A stretch of 14,894 nucleotides of DNA from Candidatus Helarchaeota archaeon. GTDB lineage: Archaea; Asgardarchaeota; Lokiarchaeia; Helarchaeales; HEL-GB-A. Position 1 is the first letter of the stretch. The number at the start of each line of letters is the position of its first letter. Positions 1-6,337 of the stretch are shown here, piece by piece. The notes beneath the pieces were generated by a model, which worked only from the letters and a program-made list of their open reading frames with translations, had not been told where the DNA came from and ran no database searches. The stretch is from the NCBI GenBank assembly GCA_013375405.1, contig JABXJU010000102.1, positions 1 to 14,894 of the forward strand, written 5' to 3'. A program made the position numbers and the translations under genes.

Positions 1-11
1 TCTTCCGATCT
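1..11. other. Probable Illumina adapter remnant at contig end
   Basis: The first 11 bases, TCTTCCGATCT, equal the last 11 bases of the common Illumina adapter ending GCTCTTCCGATCT. The position at the exact edge makes chance unlikely. The bases read in frame with kae1 only as L-P-I, positions that are not diagnostic for the family. Confidence 0.7.
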
Positions 12-247
12 TTTTAACCGGCGGAGTCGCTGCTAATAAAAGGTTGGAGCAAATGATCCGCGAAATTTCTAAAGAGCATAATGCAACGTTTTTCGCGGTT
101 CCATCAAAACTTGCAGGGGATAACGGGGCGATGATTGCATGGACCGGTTTATTACGCGCAAGAAATGAAAAATCTCTCTCCATAAATGAAAGTCTCGTAA
201 AACCAAATTGGCGTATTGATGATATAACTGTTACTTGGGATGACTAA
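2..247 (+). CDS. kae1: Kae1 (tRNA t6A threonylcarbamoyltransferase), C-terminal fragment
   Basis: This is the 3' end of the catalytic KEOPS subunit, which transfers the threonylcarbamoyl group from TC-AMP to A37 of ANN-decoding tRNAs. The frame is open to the window edge and only about 81 residues remain. They carry hallmark C-terminal motifs of the Kae1/TsaD ASKHA fold: a TGGVAANKRL block directly after the edge, VPSKLAGDNGAMIAWTGLL (nucleotide- and metal-site region), and a closing KPNWRIDDITVTW tail. A TTG at 44 and an ATG at 53 are internal codons, not starts. The stop TAA (245-247) abuts the ATG of bud32, so the two are separate proteins, probably translationally coupled, rather than the fused Kae1-Bud32 of some archaea. 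The first three residues (L-P-I) lie in an adapter-like 11-mer and should not be trusted. Family assignment is secure; the N-terminal three quarters is missing. Confidence 0.93.
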   Translation, partial: LPIFLTGGVAANKRLEQMIREISKEHNATFFAVPSKLAGDNGAMIAWTGLLRARNEKSLSINESLVKPNWRIDDITVTWDD

Positions 248-871
248 ATGCTCTATAAGAAAGGCGCCGAAGCCCATTTATTTAAAGAACAATGGTATGG
301 ACGAACCATTCTAAAAAAGGTTCGTATTTCTAAAACATATCGGCACCCACTGCTTGATCAGCGCCTTAGAATGGCACGAACTGTTCATGAAGCCAAAATT
401 CTAACAGAAACAAGGAAATTAGGAATTTCAACTCCTATTATTTATTATATTGATGCCCAAAATGCTACTATTTATATGGAATTTATTGAAGGTACTCGCG
501 TAAAAGAACTATTAAATAATCCCGAATGCAATCCTGCGGAGATCTGCGAAAAAATTGGTAGGATAATAGGAATTTTACATAAAAATAACATCATCCATGG
601 CGATCTTACTACTTCTAACATGATATTACAATCCAACACCCAGAAAATTTATTTAATTGATTTTGGCTTAGCAGAATATTCTACAAATATCGAAAATCGT
701 GGAGTTGATCTCCATTTAATCCACCGTGTATTCCAAAGCACCCACTTTAAACTTCTTGAAGTTTGTTTTGCTGCAATTCTAGAGGGATATACTAAAATTC
801 TGGGGAATAAAAAGGCAACTGACGTCATCCAACGATTGGCTGAAATCGAAAAACGAGGACGATATCATTAA
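248..871 (+). CDS. bud32: Bud32, KEOPS complex kinase/ATPase
   Basis: This 207-residue protein is the small RIO-like kinase of KEOPS, which binds Kae1 and uses ATP hydrolysis to support tRNA t6A formation. It has full family length. Visible motifs are the degenerate P-loop GAEAHLFKE (residues 6-14), the ATP-binding lysine region ILKKVR (21-26), the conserved Glu of helix C in VHEAKIL (46-52), the hinge YMEFIEG (76-82), the catalytic loop HGDLTTSN (117-124), the metal-binding IDFGLA (137-142), the RGVDLHL block (151-157) and the C-terminal KRGR (202-205). The ATG start follows the kae1 stop with no gap (TAAATG), and GGGATGA inside the kae1 end can serve as ribosome binding site. It forms an operon with kae1, whose promoter lies outside the window. 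Nothing looks broken. Its stop is only 8 nt from the convergent gene at 880. Confidence 0.96.
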   Translation: MLYKKGAEAHLFKEQWYGRTILKKVRISKTYRHPLLDQRLRMARTVHEAKILTETRKLGISTPIIYYIDAQNATIYMEFIEGTRVKELLNNPECNPAEICEKIGRIIGILHKNNIIHGDLTTSNMILQSNTQKIYLIDFGLAEYSTNIENRGVDLHLIHRVFQSTHFKLLEVCFAAILEGYTKILGNKKATDVIQRLAEIEKRGRYH

Positions 872-879
872 ATGAAGGT

Positions 880-1476
880 TTATAACTGTTTATTACATTT
901 AGGACATAAATTTAAATCAGGACCGATTTCAGCTCCACAATGAGGGCAAACTAGTCCCAAGGTCATCATTGCATGGTTTATATTAACGGCTGGTTTTGTT
1001 CGTGTCTTTTTTATCTCAAATGTTGAAGGAATCTGAGATTGAATATTAGGAACAAACTCCTGCATTGTTGTCGCACCGGTTTTCTGCATTTGAGGTTCAA
1101 TTCTTGCTGTTTGTGCAAATTTTTCAGCTTCGGTTCTAAATCGATCAGCAGTAGTTTTGTCTCCAATTAATTCAGAAAGACTTGAAACTTTGAAATAAGT
1201 CTCTGAAACCGTTTTAAAATCACCTACTTCATACGCCCCGTCTGCAATGTTCATTGCGTTTTGAATCTGCTCTACTATCTCCCTCTTTTCTTTGAATTTC
1301 TTAGCCGCATTCGCAAAATTTTGCGCCCCAGCATCGTCTCCCATTTCATTTAACATTGAGGCTATGCGGTAATAAATATCTGCAACCTTTGCAAATTTAT
1401 TTCCTCTAACTGCGCGATTTGCCGCTTTTAACGCTCGATTGATTGCCTCTTGTACGGCTTCTTTATTCGAGTCCAT
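880..1476 (-). CDS. Helical-repeat (TPR/SNAP-like) protein with C-terminal zinc ribbon
   Basis: This is a 198-residue soluble protein of unknown function. Residues about 12-62 and 73-122 are two copies of an alpha-helical repeat of roughly 45-60 residues (pattern A..A...G.F..V...Y..IA.L...GD...A..F...A.KF). A linker rich in Q, T and P (about 125-165) leads to a C-terminal zinc ribbon, CPHC (177-180) and CPKC (191-194) separated by ten residues. No signal peptide or membrane segment is visible, so it is probably cytosolic. The same repeat family forms the tail of the giant surface protein at 8675-14893. The ATG start is supported by an AAGGAAAG ribosome-site-like stretch just upstream and a TATA box on the same strand at 1514-1521. 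It is convergent with bud32 and divergent from the membrane protein at 1641. The repeats and cysteines are seen; a role as adaptor or scaffold is only inferred. Confidence 0.85.
   Translation of the reverse strand: MDSNKEAVQEAINRALKAANRAVRGNKFAKVADIYYRIASMLNEMGDDAGAQNFANAAKKFKEKREIVEQIQNAMNIADGAYEVGDFKTVSETYFKVSSLSELIGDKTTADRFRTEAEKFAQTARIEPQMQKTGATTMQEFVPNIQSQIPSTFEIKKTRTKPAVNINHAMMTLGLVCPHCGAEIGPDLNLCPKCNKQL
895..948 (-). other. Zinc-ribbon motif of the helical-repeat protein
   Basis: This segment encodes the C-terminal CPHC-x10-CPKC motif, a typical four-cysteine zinc ribbon. It is the only cysteine-rich stretch of the protein and lies at the very end of the chain, as in many archaeal proteins with a terminal ribbon. 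Confidence 0.8.
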
Positions 1477-1513
1477 TCTTTCCTTATTCCCTTACTGCTT
1501 ACTTTTCAATTTA

Positions 1514-1521
1514 CTTTTATA
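1514..1521 (-). promoter_or_regulatory. TATA box of the zinc-ribbon repeat protein
   Basis: On the minus strand this reads TATAAAAG, a textbook archaeal TATA box. Its centre is about 42 nt upstream of the ATG at 1476, which predicts a transcription start near 1491 and a short leader of about 15 nt that includes an AAGGAAAG ribosome-site-like stretch. No transcript data are available. Confidence 0.55.
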
Positions 1522-1603
1522 CTCATTTGAATTTTTACACTCAATTGATTTTTTTGCATCTTTGCTTTATTTAAATTTTATTAATTACATTAGATAATAC
1601 ATG

Positions 1604-1612
1604 ATATATATA
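1604..1612 (+). promoter_or_regulatory. TATA-like box of the two-TM winged-helix protein
   Basis: The alternating ATATATATA run is centred about 33 nt upstream of the ATG at 1641. It predicts a transcription start around 1632-1636 and thus a leaderless or nearly leaderless mRNA. The surrounding 1565-1620 stretch is very AT-rich, so an exact box cannot be fixed by eye. Confidence 0.45.
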
Positions 1613-1640
1613 TTCATTAGAAAAATATGAATTGGTGAGA

Positions 1641-2180
1641 ATGCTCCAAAAGAAAGATATCTATTATGTACTCGCAATTATTTTTACCGTTGTTTTCTTT
1701 GGAGCGTTCATTATTCCGCAAGTTACTCGTCTATTATTATTTTATGGCATGACTACATGGCTAATAATCATCATTGTGTGTATAATTATTCCAATTTTTG
1801 CTATCTTCCTTTTATGGCTGATAATTCATGAGATTCAACAGCATTTTTTGACATTAGATCTTTCAGATGAAGAAGTTCAAAAAAGTCGCTTAGTCAAAAA
1901 AGTCTTTTCTGAAGAAGATGAGAAATTTATCGAAGAAAAAATGCGAGAACAATTGGATAAATTCAAGTTTGAAGATGAAGATATATACGAAATTCACTCT
2001 GATTTAATTTTAACTTATGTAAATAATCGCCTTAAAACCGAGAAAACGATCAATTTGAAGAATATTACTAATAGCTTAGAGATACCAATAGGTATTGTTA
2101 GAGATATTCTTCTTGTTCAAATCGCAGATGGTCTTATAGAAGGCGTGATTGAAAACAATATTTTAAACTGTTCTGACTAA
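1641..2180 (+). CDS. Two-TM membrane protein with winged-helix-like C-terminal domain
   Basis: I do not recognise this protein. It has about 179 residues. The N-terminus holds two hydrophobic helices, about residues 9-30 and 38-63, separated by a short polar turn, giving a hairpin with both ends on one side, probably cytosolic. An acidic/basic amphipathic helix rich in E and K follows (about 75-115). The C-terminal ~60 residues (DLILTYVN..., INLKNITNSLEIPIGIVRDIL, ADGLIEGVIENN) have the spacing of a winged-helix domain with a recognition-helix-like IPIGIVRDIL and a final beta-wing, similar in style to PCI/ESCRT-type or transcription-factor winged helices. The start is uncertain: TTG 1632, GTG 1635 and ATG 1641 are in frame; ATG is chosen, with GGTGA very close upstream. 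It precedes rdgB by 15 nt and is probably co-transcribed with it. Function is unknown; membrane-tethered protein- or nucleic-acid-binding is only an inference. Confidence 0.8.
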   Translation: MLQKKDIYYVLAIIFTVVFFGAFIIPQVTRLLLFYGMTTWLIIIIVCIIIPIFAIFLLWLIIHEIQQHFLTLDLSDEEVQKSRLVKKVFSEEDEKFIEEKMREQLDKFKFEDEDIYEIHSDLILTYVNNRLKTEKTINLKNITNSLEIPIGIVRDILLVQIADGLIEGVIENNILNCSD

Positions 2181-2183
2181 TAT

Positions 2184-2189
2184 GGAGGT
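2184..2189 (+). promoter_or_regulatory. Strong Shine-Dalgarno GGAGGT that fixes a TTG start
   Basis: GGAGGT lies 6 nt before the TTG at 2196 and is the best ribosome binding site in the window. No ATG or GTG is better placed, and the encoded KLFFVSSN N-terminus matches the family, so initiation at TTG is well supported. Confidence 0.8.
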
Positions 2190-2195
2190 AGTTTA

Positions 2196-2762
2196 TTGAA
2201 ATTATTCTTTGTGAGCAGCAATTATCATAAATTTCAAGAAATACAAAAGATTCTAAATGAATTTAATATTCAAATTTCATTCCATCAGGCTGAATTACCT
2301 GAACTTCAATCTGATTCATTAGAAGAAATTGCTCTATTTAGTGCGAAACACGCTTATTCTCAATTAAAACAGTCTCTTTTCGTAGAAGATACTGGGCTTT
2401 TCATTCACACACTCAGGGGCTTTCCAGGTCCCTACGCCTCTTATATCTTTAAAACCATAGGTAATCAGGGCGTCCTTCAATTATTAGGGGAAAATTCCAA
2501 TCGAAATGCCATCTTTAAGACAGTCATTGCACTGATCCTTTCTGAAAATGAATCATGTACTTTTATAGGTGAAACTCAAGGTACAATCGCACATTCTGAA
2601 ACAGGTAATTATGGCTGGGGATACGATCCTATATTTATCCCCTTAGAAGGAGATAGACGGACTTACGCCGAAATGGGTGTTGATAAAAAAAATCAAATTT
2701 CTCATCGACGAAGGAGTCTTGAAAAATTAGTGACGTATTTGAAAAGTAAGATACAAAAATAA
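2196..2762 (+). CDS. rdgB: RdgB/HAM1 XTP/dITP pyrophosphatase
   Basis: This 188-residue enzyme hydrolyses non-canonical purine nucleoside triphosphates (dITP, XTP, ITP) to the monophosphate and pyrophosphate, keeping them out of DNA and RNA. The length and motif order fit the ITPase family: SSNYHK (residues 7-12, substrate-binding N-terminal motif), the acidic EDTGL (64-68, catalytic/metal site), GFPGPYA (75-81), WGYDPIF (141-147), the acidic/AEM stretch (156-160) and SHRRRSL (169-175, base recognition). It starts at TTG 2196 behind a GGAGGT ribosome site and lies 15 nt after the two-TM protein gene. In many archaea rdgB neighbours KEOPS genes, which agrees with kae1-bud32 nearby. No missing residue is seen. 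Function is assigned with high confidence from motifs. Confidence 0.95.
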   Translation: MKLFFVSSNYHKFQEIQKILNEFNIQISFHQAELPELQSDSLEEIALFSAKHAYSQLKQSLFVEDTGLFIHTLRGFPGPYASYIFKTIGNQGVLQLLGENSNRNAIFKTVIALILSENESCTFIGETQGTIAHSETGNYGWGYDPIFIPLEGDRRTYAEMGVDKKNQISHRRRSLEKLVTYLKSKIQK

Positions 2763-2770
2763 ATTTGAGC

Positions 2771-2800
2771 GATTTCCAAGAAATCAATCAATCTCTTTTT
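2771..2800. terminator. Possible bidirectional terminator between convergent genes
   Basis: GATTTC (2771-2776) and GAAATC (2780-2785) form a 6-bp stem with a 3-nt loop, followed by a run of five T on the plus strand (2796-2800) and by TTTATTTTT on the minus strand beyond the stem. It sits between the ends of rdgB and the exonuclease, the expected place for a shared terminator. The stem is short and weak. Confidence 0.35.
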
Positions 2801-3341
2801 AAATTATTTTTAGGAAGACGTGTGCTATATTATAGGCGTCATCAACCGCTCGATGATACGTACCTTCGAATTGAAGCCCTAACATTTGCAGAGCTTCCAG
2901 TAGTTCTACTTCATGAGTTAATCCCTTCTTAGAAGCAAAAAGGCTTTTTATATTTACATGATTTGGACCAAAGGGATAGGGCACATTTTTAGATTTACAC
3001 TCTCTCTCAAACTGATTTTTATCATATTTCCCCCAGCTTGCCCAAGTTCTTGTTTTAGTTAAATATTCTTTCTCCAAAGTGGAACATGCCTCCTTCAACG
3101 AAATTCCTAAATTTTTTATTTGCTCTTGGGTTAAGGTAGTAAGTTTTGTACAATAATCAGTCACAGTAGATTTCTCGGGTTTTACAAGAATGTTCCTTTT
3201 AGACAGTCTTTTCCCGGTTGCTACTTGAAGCGGACAAATTCCAATTTCAATAATTTCCCTTTCTTGACTTGGGGGAGGGATATCTTTCCAAGTGGTTGAT
3301 TCAACATCAATAACGATAATAGTATCAAGTTCATTCATCAT
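2799..3341 (-). CDS. Eri1/KapD-like DEDDh 3'-5' exonuclease
   Basis: This is a protein of about 180 residues of the DnaQ/RNase T-like superfamily, closest in style to the ERI-1/KapD group, which trims 3' ends of RNA. The DEDDh residues are all visible (numbering from ATG 3341): Exo I IDVES with D12 and E14; the characteristic DYCTKLTTLTQEQI segment (63-76); Exo II WGKYDKNQF with D107; Exo III HRAVDDA with H163 and D168. Conserved WASWG and KSLFA blocks also fit the Eri1 group. No extra domains are present, so this is a bare catalytic domain. Start choice: AGGTGA lies 5 nt before ATG 3341; an in-frame GTG at 3350 behind GGGTGA is an alternative adding three residues. It is convergent with rdgB and divergent from uS15. 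Substrate in vivo is unknown; DNA cannot be excluded. Confidence 0.9.
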   Translation of the reverse strand: MMNELDTIIVIDVESTTWKDIPPPSQEREIIEIGICPLQVATGKRLSKRNILVKPEKSTVTDYCTKLTTLTQEQIKNLGISLKEACSTLEKEYLTKTRTWASWGKYDKNQFERECKSKNVPYPFGPNHVNIKSLFASKKGLTHEVELLEALQMLGLQFEGTYHRAVDDAYNIAHVFLKII

Positions 3342-3354
3342 ATCATTCACCTAT

Positions 3355-3371
3355 TCACCCGAAATGGGTGA
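3355..3371 (-). promoter_or_regulatory. Small hairpin overlapping the upstream ribosome site of the exonuclease gene
   Basis: TCACCC (3355-3360) and GGGTGA (3366-3371) form a 6-bp inverted repeat with a 5-nt loop just upstream of the exonuclease start. On the transcript, one arm contains the GGGTGA Shine-Dalgarno-like sequence, so the stem could hide a ribosome site; it could equally be a DNA operator. No data separate these options. Confidence 0.3.
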
Positions 3372-3421
3372 TGCTTCTTAATAATAGCCTCAAACTATAA
3401 TTCTTCTCAATCTCTCTGTTA

Positions 3422-3533
3422 CTTATTTAAATTAGAAACAGTATTCTAAAATTTTTTTAATATCAATCAAAGAAATTTTTTAAAGAATTAAAGGTTTGTT
3501 TTTTTCAAAGGAAAATTATTGATTTTAAGGTGA
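3422..3533. promoter_or_regulatory. AT-rich divergent promoter region of exonuclease and uS15
   Basis: The space between the exonuclease and uS15 contains TATA-like elements in both directions: TTATTTAAAT (3424-3433) usable leftward, and TTTTTTAAT (3453-3461) or TTTTTTAAAG (3476-3485) usable rightward. A clear ribosome site AAGGTGA (3527-3533) stands 7 nt before the uS15 ATG. Exact start sites cannot be chosen by eye. Confidence 0.4.
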
Positions 3534-3540
3534 AAATTAG

Positions 3541-3996
3541 ATGGCCCGTATGCATTCTCGAAAAAGAGGTAAATCTTCATCCACTCGCCCTCCGAGGGCG
3601 AAAGCACCGGACTGGTTTTCCCGTTCCGCTGATGAAGTAGAAGATCTGATTGTAAAATTAGCTCGTGAAGGTTCTCCTCCATCAATGATTGGAACAACTC
3701 TCCGGGATCAATATGGGGTTCCTATTACGAAGCTCATTACTAGTAAAACTATATCTCAAATTTTAGAAGAACGCGGGTTGAAACTAACCCTTCCAGAAGC
3801 CCTCACTAATTTAATAAAACGGGCTGTAAATCTTCGACGCCATATGGAAGAGAATAAGAAAGATTTATCCTCAAAACGTGGGCTCCACTTAATTGAAAGT
3901 AAAATTTACCGGCTTTCTAAATACTATCGGAACGAAAAAGTACTTCCTAAAGATTGGAAATATGATTGGAAGAAGGCCGCTGTCCTGATTCGCTAA
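3541..3996 (+). CDS. rps15: 30S ribosomal protein uS15 (archaeal S15P / eukaryotic S13e type)
   Basis: This 151-residue protein binds 16S rRNA in the platform of the small subunit. It has the archaeal/eukaryotic architecture: an N-terminal extension MARMHSRKRGKSSSTRP typical of the S13e type, then DWFSRSADEVEDLIVKLA, IGTTLRDQYGVP, and the bacterial-S15-like helical core ending in GLHLIESKIYRLSKYYR and a final DWKYDWKKA. Bacterial S15 is about 89 residues and lacks this extension, so the gene argues for Archaea. The ATG is supported by AAGGTGA 7 nt upstream. It heads the uS15 - recJ - eS1 gene order, which is widespread in archaea. No anomalies were found. Confidence 0.97.
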   Translation: MARMHSRKRGKSSSTRPPRAKAPDWFSRSADEVEDLIVKLAREGSPPSMIGTTLRDQYGVPITKLITSKTISQILEERGLKLTLPEALTNLIKRAVNLRRHMEENKKDLSSKRGLHLIESKIYRLSKYYRNEKVLPKDWKYDWKKAAVLIR

Positions 3997-4038
3997 TCCT
4001 CACCGTAGTTTCTTATATTCTATTTCTCATTCTTATCC

Positions 4039-4047
4039 TATAATAAT
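4039..4047 (+). promoter_or_regulatory. TATA box upstream of the RecJ-like gene
   Basis: TATAATAAT is centred about 35 nt before the ATG at 4078, predicting a start near 4069 and a leader of only about 8 nt. This agrees with the lack of a convincing Shine-Dalgarno site before this gene and suggests near-leaderless expression independent of uS15. Confidence 0.45.
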
Positions 4048-4077
4048 ATCTATATCATTAGTGAGCCGAATTAAACG

Positions 4078-5529
4078 ATGAATCCACTAGAGTTAAATAA
4101 AGAATTTCGTAAAGCATTAGAGGTAGCAGCCGAAAAGATTAAGTCTTGGATAAAATTAGAGGAACTAATCCGTATCTCCAGTCATATTGACGCAGATGGA
4201 ATAGCTGCTGCTGGGATAATTTGTTCTGCCCTTTCTCGCTTAGGCGCACGATATCATTTGCGTATTTTTCGACAATTAGAAACTGAATTCATCAAGTCGC
4301 TTGCACAAGAAAAGCAAAAATCTTTTATTTTTTCGGATTTTGGAAGTGGACAAATAGAAATCCTATCGAAGGTCCTCCCAACTGAAGATATTATTATCTT
4401 AGATCACCATCAACCTCTTAGTCCTTCCCCCAAACATTCAAATATTCTTGAAATTAATCCCCATCTCTTTGGAGTCGATGGTTCAACGGAAATTAGCGGA
4501 GCGGGAGTGTGTTTCCTTATTGCCCAAACTTTAGATCCCCAAACAAATCTTAATTTACTACCATTGGCGCTTGTTGGAGCTCTCGGAGACACGCAAGATA
4601 AGGCTAAACAACATACTCTTTTGGGACTGAATGCAAAAATAGCAGAATTAGGTATGAAAGAGAACCTTATTCAAATCGAAAAGGACCTCTATTTTCCATA
4701 TAGCGAAATGAAACCAATCCAACGTGTATTGATGGAAACCACTGACCCATTTTTACCTGATCTAACAGGAAATGAAGAAGCATGTGTCCGCTTCCTCGGA
4801 TCAATCGGCATTCCATTATATGTTGGTGATAATTGGAGGACTATTTCTGATTTATCCACTGAAGAGAAAAAAAATTTAACTACTCAACTAACTCAATTAA
4901 TTTTATCTCATGATGGAACTTCTGAGCAAGCAAGCAGCCTTGTAAGTACTCATTATAAATTCCTGACAGAAACCGAACTATATTTAAAGGATGGACGGAC
5001 CTATGCTGCCTTAATCAATGCCTGCGGCCGGACTCGAAATCCAGGAATTGGCGTCGCAGTCTGTATGGGAGATCGTGATGTGCCCTATAGACGTGCCCAA
5101 GATCTTCTAATCAAATATCAAGAAACGTTAAACCAATTTCTCGAGAATTTAAAGCACCCTGGAACGATTCGGGAAACTGATTACCTCCAATATTTTTACG
5201 GTGGTCAATTGGATGAGACAATGGTTGGACGCATTGCGACTATCGCTTTACAAACTAAAATAGCAAAACCGACAAAACCTCTTATAGGATTTGCTACTTC
5301 TAATGATAAGAACTATAAAATTTCTGCCCGAGCCCAAGATGCACTTGTAAAAAAAGGCCTTCATTTAGCTAAGGCCTTACGCAAGACCATCTCCCAATTA
5401 GGCTTGGATACTTCAGAATTTCTAGCAGGTGGTCACGATGCTGCTGCGGGCACTCGTATTCCTATTTCACACGATTCACTTTTCATAGAAACCTTGAATA
5501 AAATAATTAAAGAAAAAATAACTAAATGA
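4078..5529 (+). CDS. recJ: Archaeal RecJ-like DHH-family exonuclease (GAN/Cdc45-related)
   Basis: This 483-residue DHH-DHHA1 phosphoesterase belongs to the archaeal RecJ group, whose members degrade single-stranded DNA or RNA and in some archaea (GAN) bind GINS as the counterpart of Cdc45 in the replicative helicase. The DHH domain carries SHIDADG (residues 35-41, metal-binding D38 and D40), FSDFGSG (85-91, D87), the signature LDHH (108-111) and GALGDTQD (167-174, D171). The DHHA1 domain near the end carries GGHDAAAG (451-458), the substrate-binding glycine-rich motif. All catalytic residues are kept, unlike in inactivated Cdc45-type proteins, so nuclease activity is expected. It has no DnaJ zinc finger or OB extension. 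Its place between uS15 and eS1 is a known archaeal arrangement. The exact subgroup (GAN against a repair or RNA-decay nuclease) cannot be settled by reading. Confidence 0.93.
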   Translation: MNPLELNKEFRKALEVAAEKIKSWIKLEELIRISSHIDADGIAAAGIICSALSRLGARYHLRIFRQLETEFIKSLAQEKQKSFIFSDFGSGQIEILSKVLPTEDIIILDHHQPLSPSPKHSNILEINPHLFGVDGSTEISGAGVCFLIAQTLDPQTNLNLLPLALVGALGDTQDKAKQHTLLGLNAKIAELGMKENLIQIEKDLYFPYSEMKPIQRVLMETTDPFLPDLTGNEEACVRFLGSIGIPLYVGDNWRTISDLSTEEKKNLTTQLTQLILSHDGTSEQASSLVSTHYKFLTETELYLKDGRTYAALINACGRTRNPGIGVAVCMGDRDVPYRRAQDLLIKYQETLNQFLENLKHPGTIRETDYLQYFYGGQLDETMVGRIATIALQTKIAKPTKPLIGFATSNDKNYKISARAQDALVKKGLHLAKALRKTISQLGLDTSEFLAGGHDAAAGTRIPISHDSLFIETLNKIIKEKITK

Positions 5530-5545
5530 TTGATCCCTAAGAAAA

Positions 5546-5554
5546 TTTTAAATA
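5546..5554 (+). promoter_or_regulatory. TATA-like box upstream of eS1
   Basis: TTTTAAATA is centred about 49 nt before the GTG at 5599, predicting a start near 5576 and a leader of about 23 nt with GAGG as ribosome site. It lies just after the recJ stop, so eS1 probably has its own promoter. Confidence 0.4.
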
Positions 5555-5598
5555 GAATTTTTATTAGTTGAATCAAGATATTAATCGAGGAAATTTCC

Positions 5599-6240
5599 GT
5601 GTCACCAAAAGGTAAAAGGAAAGGCAGAAGAAAGGTTCAAACGATAGATAAATGGAAAAATAAAACATGGTATTCCGTTCATACCCCGAAATATTTTGGT
5701 GATGTGGAAATCGCACAGATTCCCACAAGTAGTGATGTCCTTGGACGCACAGTTGAAACCACGCTATATAATATCACGAATGATTACTCCCAGACTCATA
5801 TTAAAATGTTTTTTAAAATCAAGAAAGTTGATGAAAACTATCACGCATATACCAAATTTTGGGGGCACGATTTCACCAGGGACTATTTGAGATCCCTCGT
5901 ACGTCGCACAACTAGTCAAATTAAGGGAATTTTCAACATTTCAATAAAAGCGGACTCATCGGCTTCATCTGGAGCCTATAAAATTCGCGTTACTGCGGTC
6001 GTGTTCACCCAAAAACGAGCAAAAACAAGCCAGCAAAAAGCAATCCGTCTTATCATGAAAAATATCATCGAGGAAAAATCACACCAACTTAATTTTATAG
6101 CATTTATTCAGGAATGCGTCTTAGGTAAAATCGGGAGCGAAATCTACAACGAAGCGAAAATAATTTTCCCTATTAGAAAATCAGAAATTATGAAAACGAA
6201 AATCGTATTAGAACCAGCGGAATTACCCTCTGAAAACTGA
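5599..6240 (+). CDS. rps3ae: 30S ribosomal protein eS1 (S3Ae)
   Basis: This 213-residue small-subunit protein exists only in Archaea and eukaryotes and sits near the mRNA exit channel. Family landmarks are a basic N-terminus (PKGKRKGRRK), DKWKNKTWY (residues 17-25), LGRTVETTLYNITND (48-62), HIKMFFKIKKV (67-77), FWGHDFTRDYLRSLVRRTTSQI (split blocks across 87-108) and a C-terminal IIFPIRKSEIMKTKIVL. The start is GTG, followed by SPKGK, with GAGG (5587-5590) 8 nt upstream; an internal ATG would remove the conserved N-terminus. It closes the uS15-recJ-eS1 cluster. The length is normal and no frame problems are seen. Confidence 0.96.
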   Translation: MSPKGKRKGRRKVQTIDKWKNKTWYSVHTPKYFGDVEIAQIPTSSDVLGRTVETTLYNITNDYSQTHIKMFFKIKKVDENYHAYTKFWGHDFTRDYLRSLVRRTTSQIKGIFNISIKADSSASSGAYKIRVTAVVFTQKRAKTSQQKAIRLIMKNIIEEKSHQLNFIAFIQECVLGKIGSEIYNEAKIIFPIRKSEIMKTKIVLEPAELPSEN

Positions 6241-6280
6241 ACTATTTTTAGAACTTGAGATTGTGACTTCTGAAGCCTAC

Positions 6281-6289
6281 TTTTTAAAA
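6281..6289 (+). promoter_or_regulatory. TATA-like box of the coiled-coil membrane protein
   Basis: TTTTTAAAA is centred about 53 nt before 6338, predicting a transcription start near 6311 and a leader of about 27 nt carrying the AGGTGAG ribosome site at 6328-6334. It supports a translation start close to 6338 rather than at the distant ATG 6611. Confidence 0.4.
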
Positions 6290-6327
6290 TTCTAAATCTT
6301 TTTATTCGAGTATTGGCTTAATTGAGT

Positions 6328-6334
6328 AGGTGAG
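6328..6334 (+). promoter_or_regulatory. Shine-Dalgarno AGGTGAG without a canonical start codon behind it
   Basis: AGGTGAG matches the archaeal anti-Shine-Dalgarno well. The codons following it in the long open frame are ATT (6335) and ATA (6338); no ATG, GTG or TTG exists in frame between the stop at 6323-6325 and ATG 6611. The site therefore implies a non-standard start or a base error at the start codon. Confidence 0.6.
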
Positions 6335-6337
6335 ATT

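Noticed and set aside
3488..3697. 69-residue minus-strand open frame
   Set aside because: It overlaps the promoter and the start of uS15 antisense, has no recognisable motif and no ribosome site; it is a shadow of the real gene.
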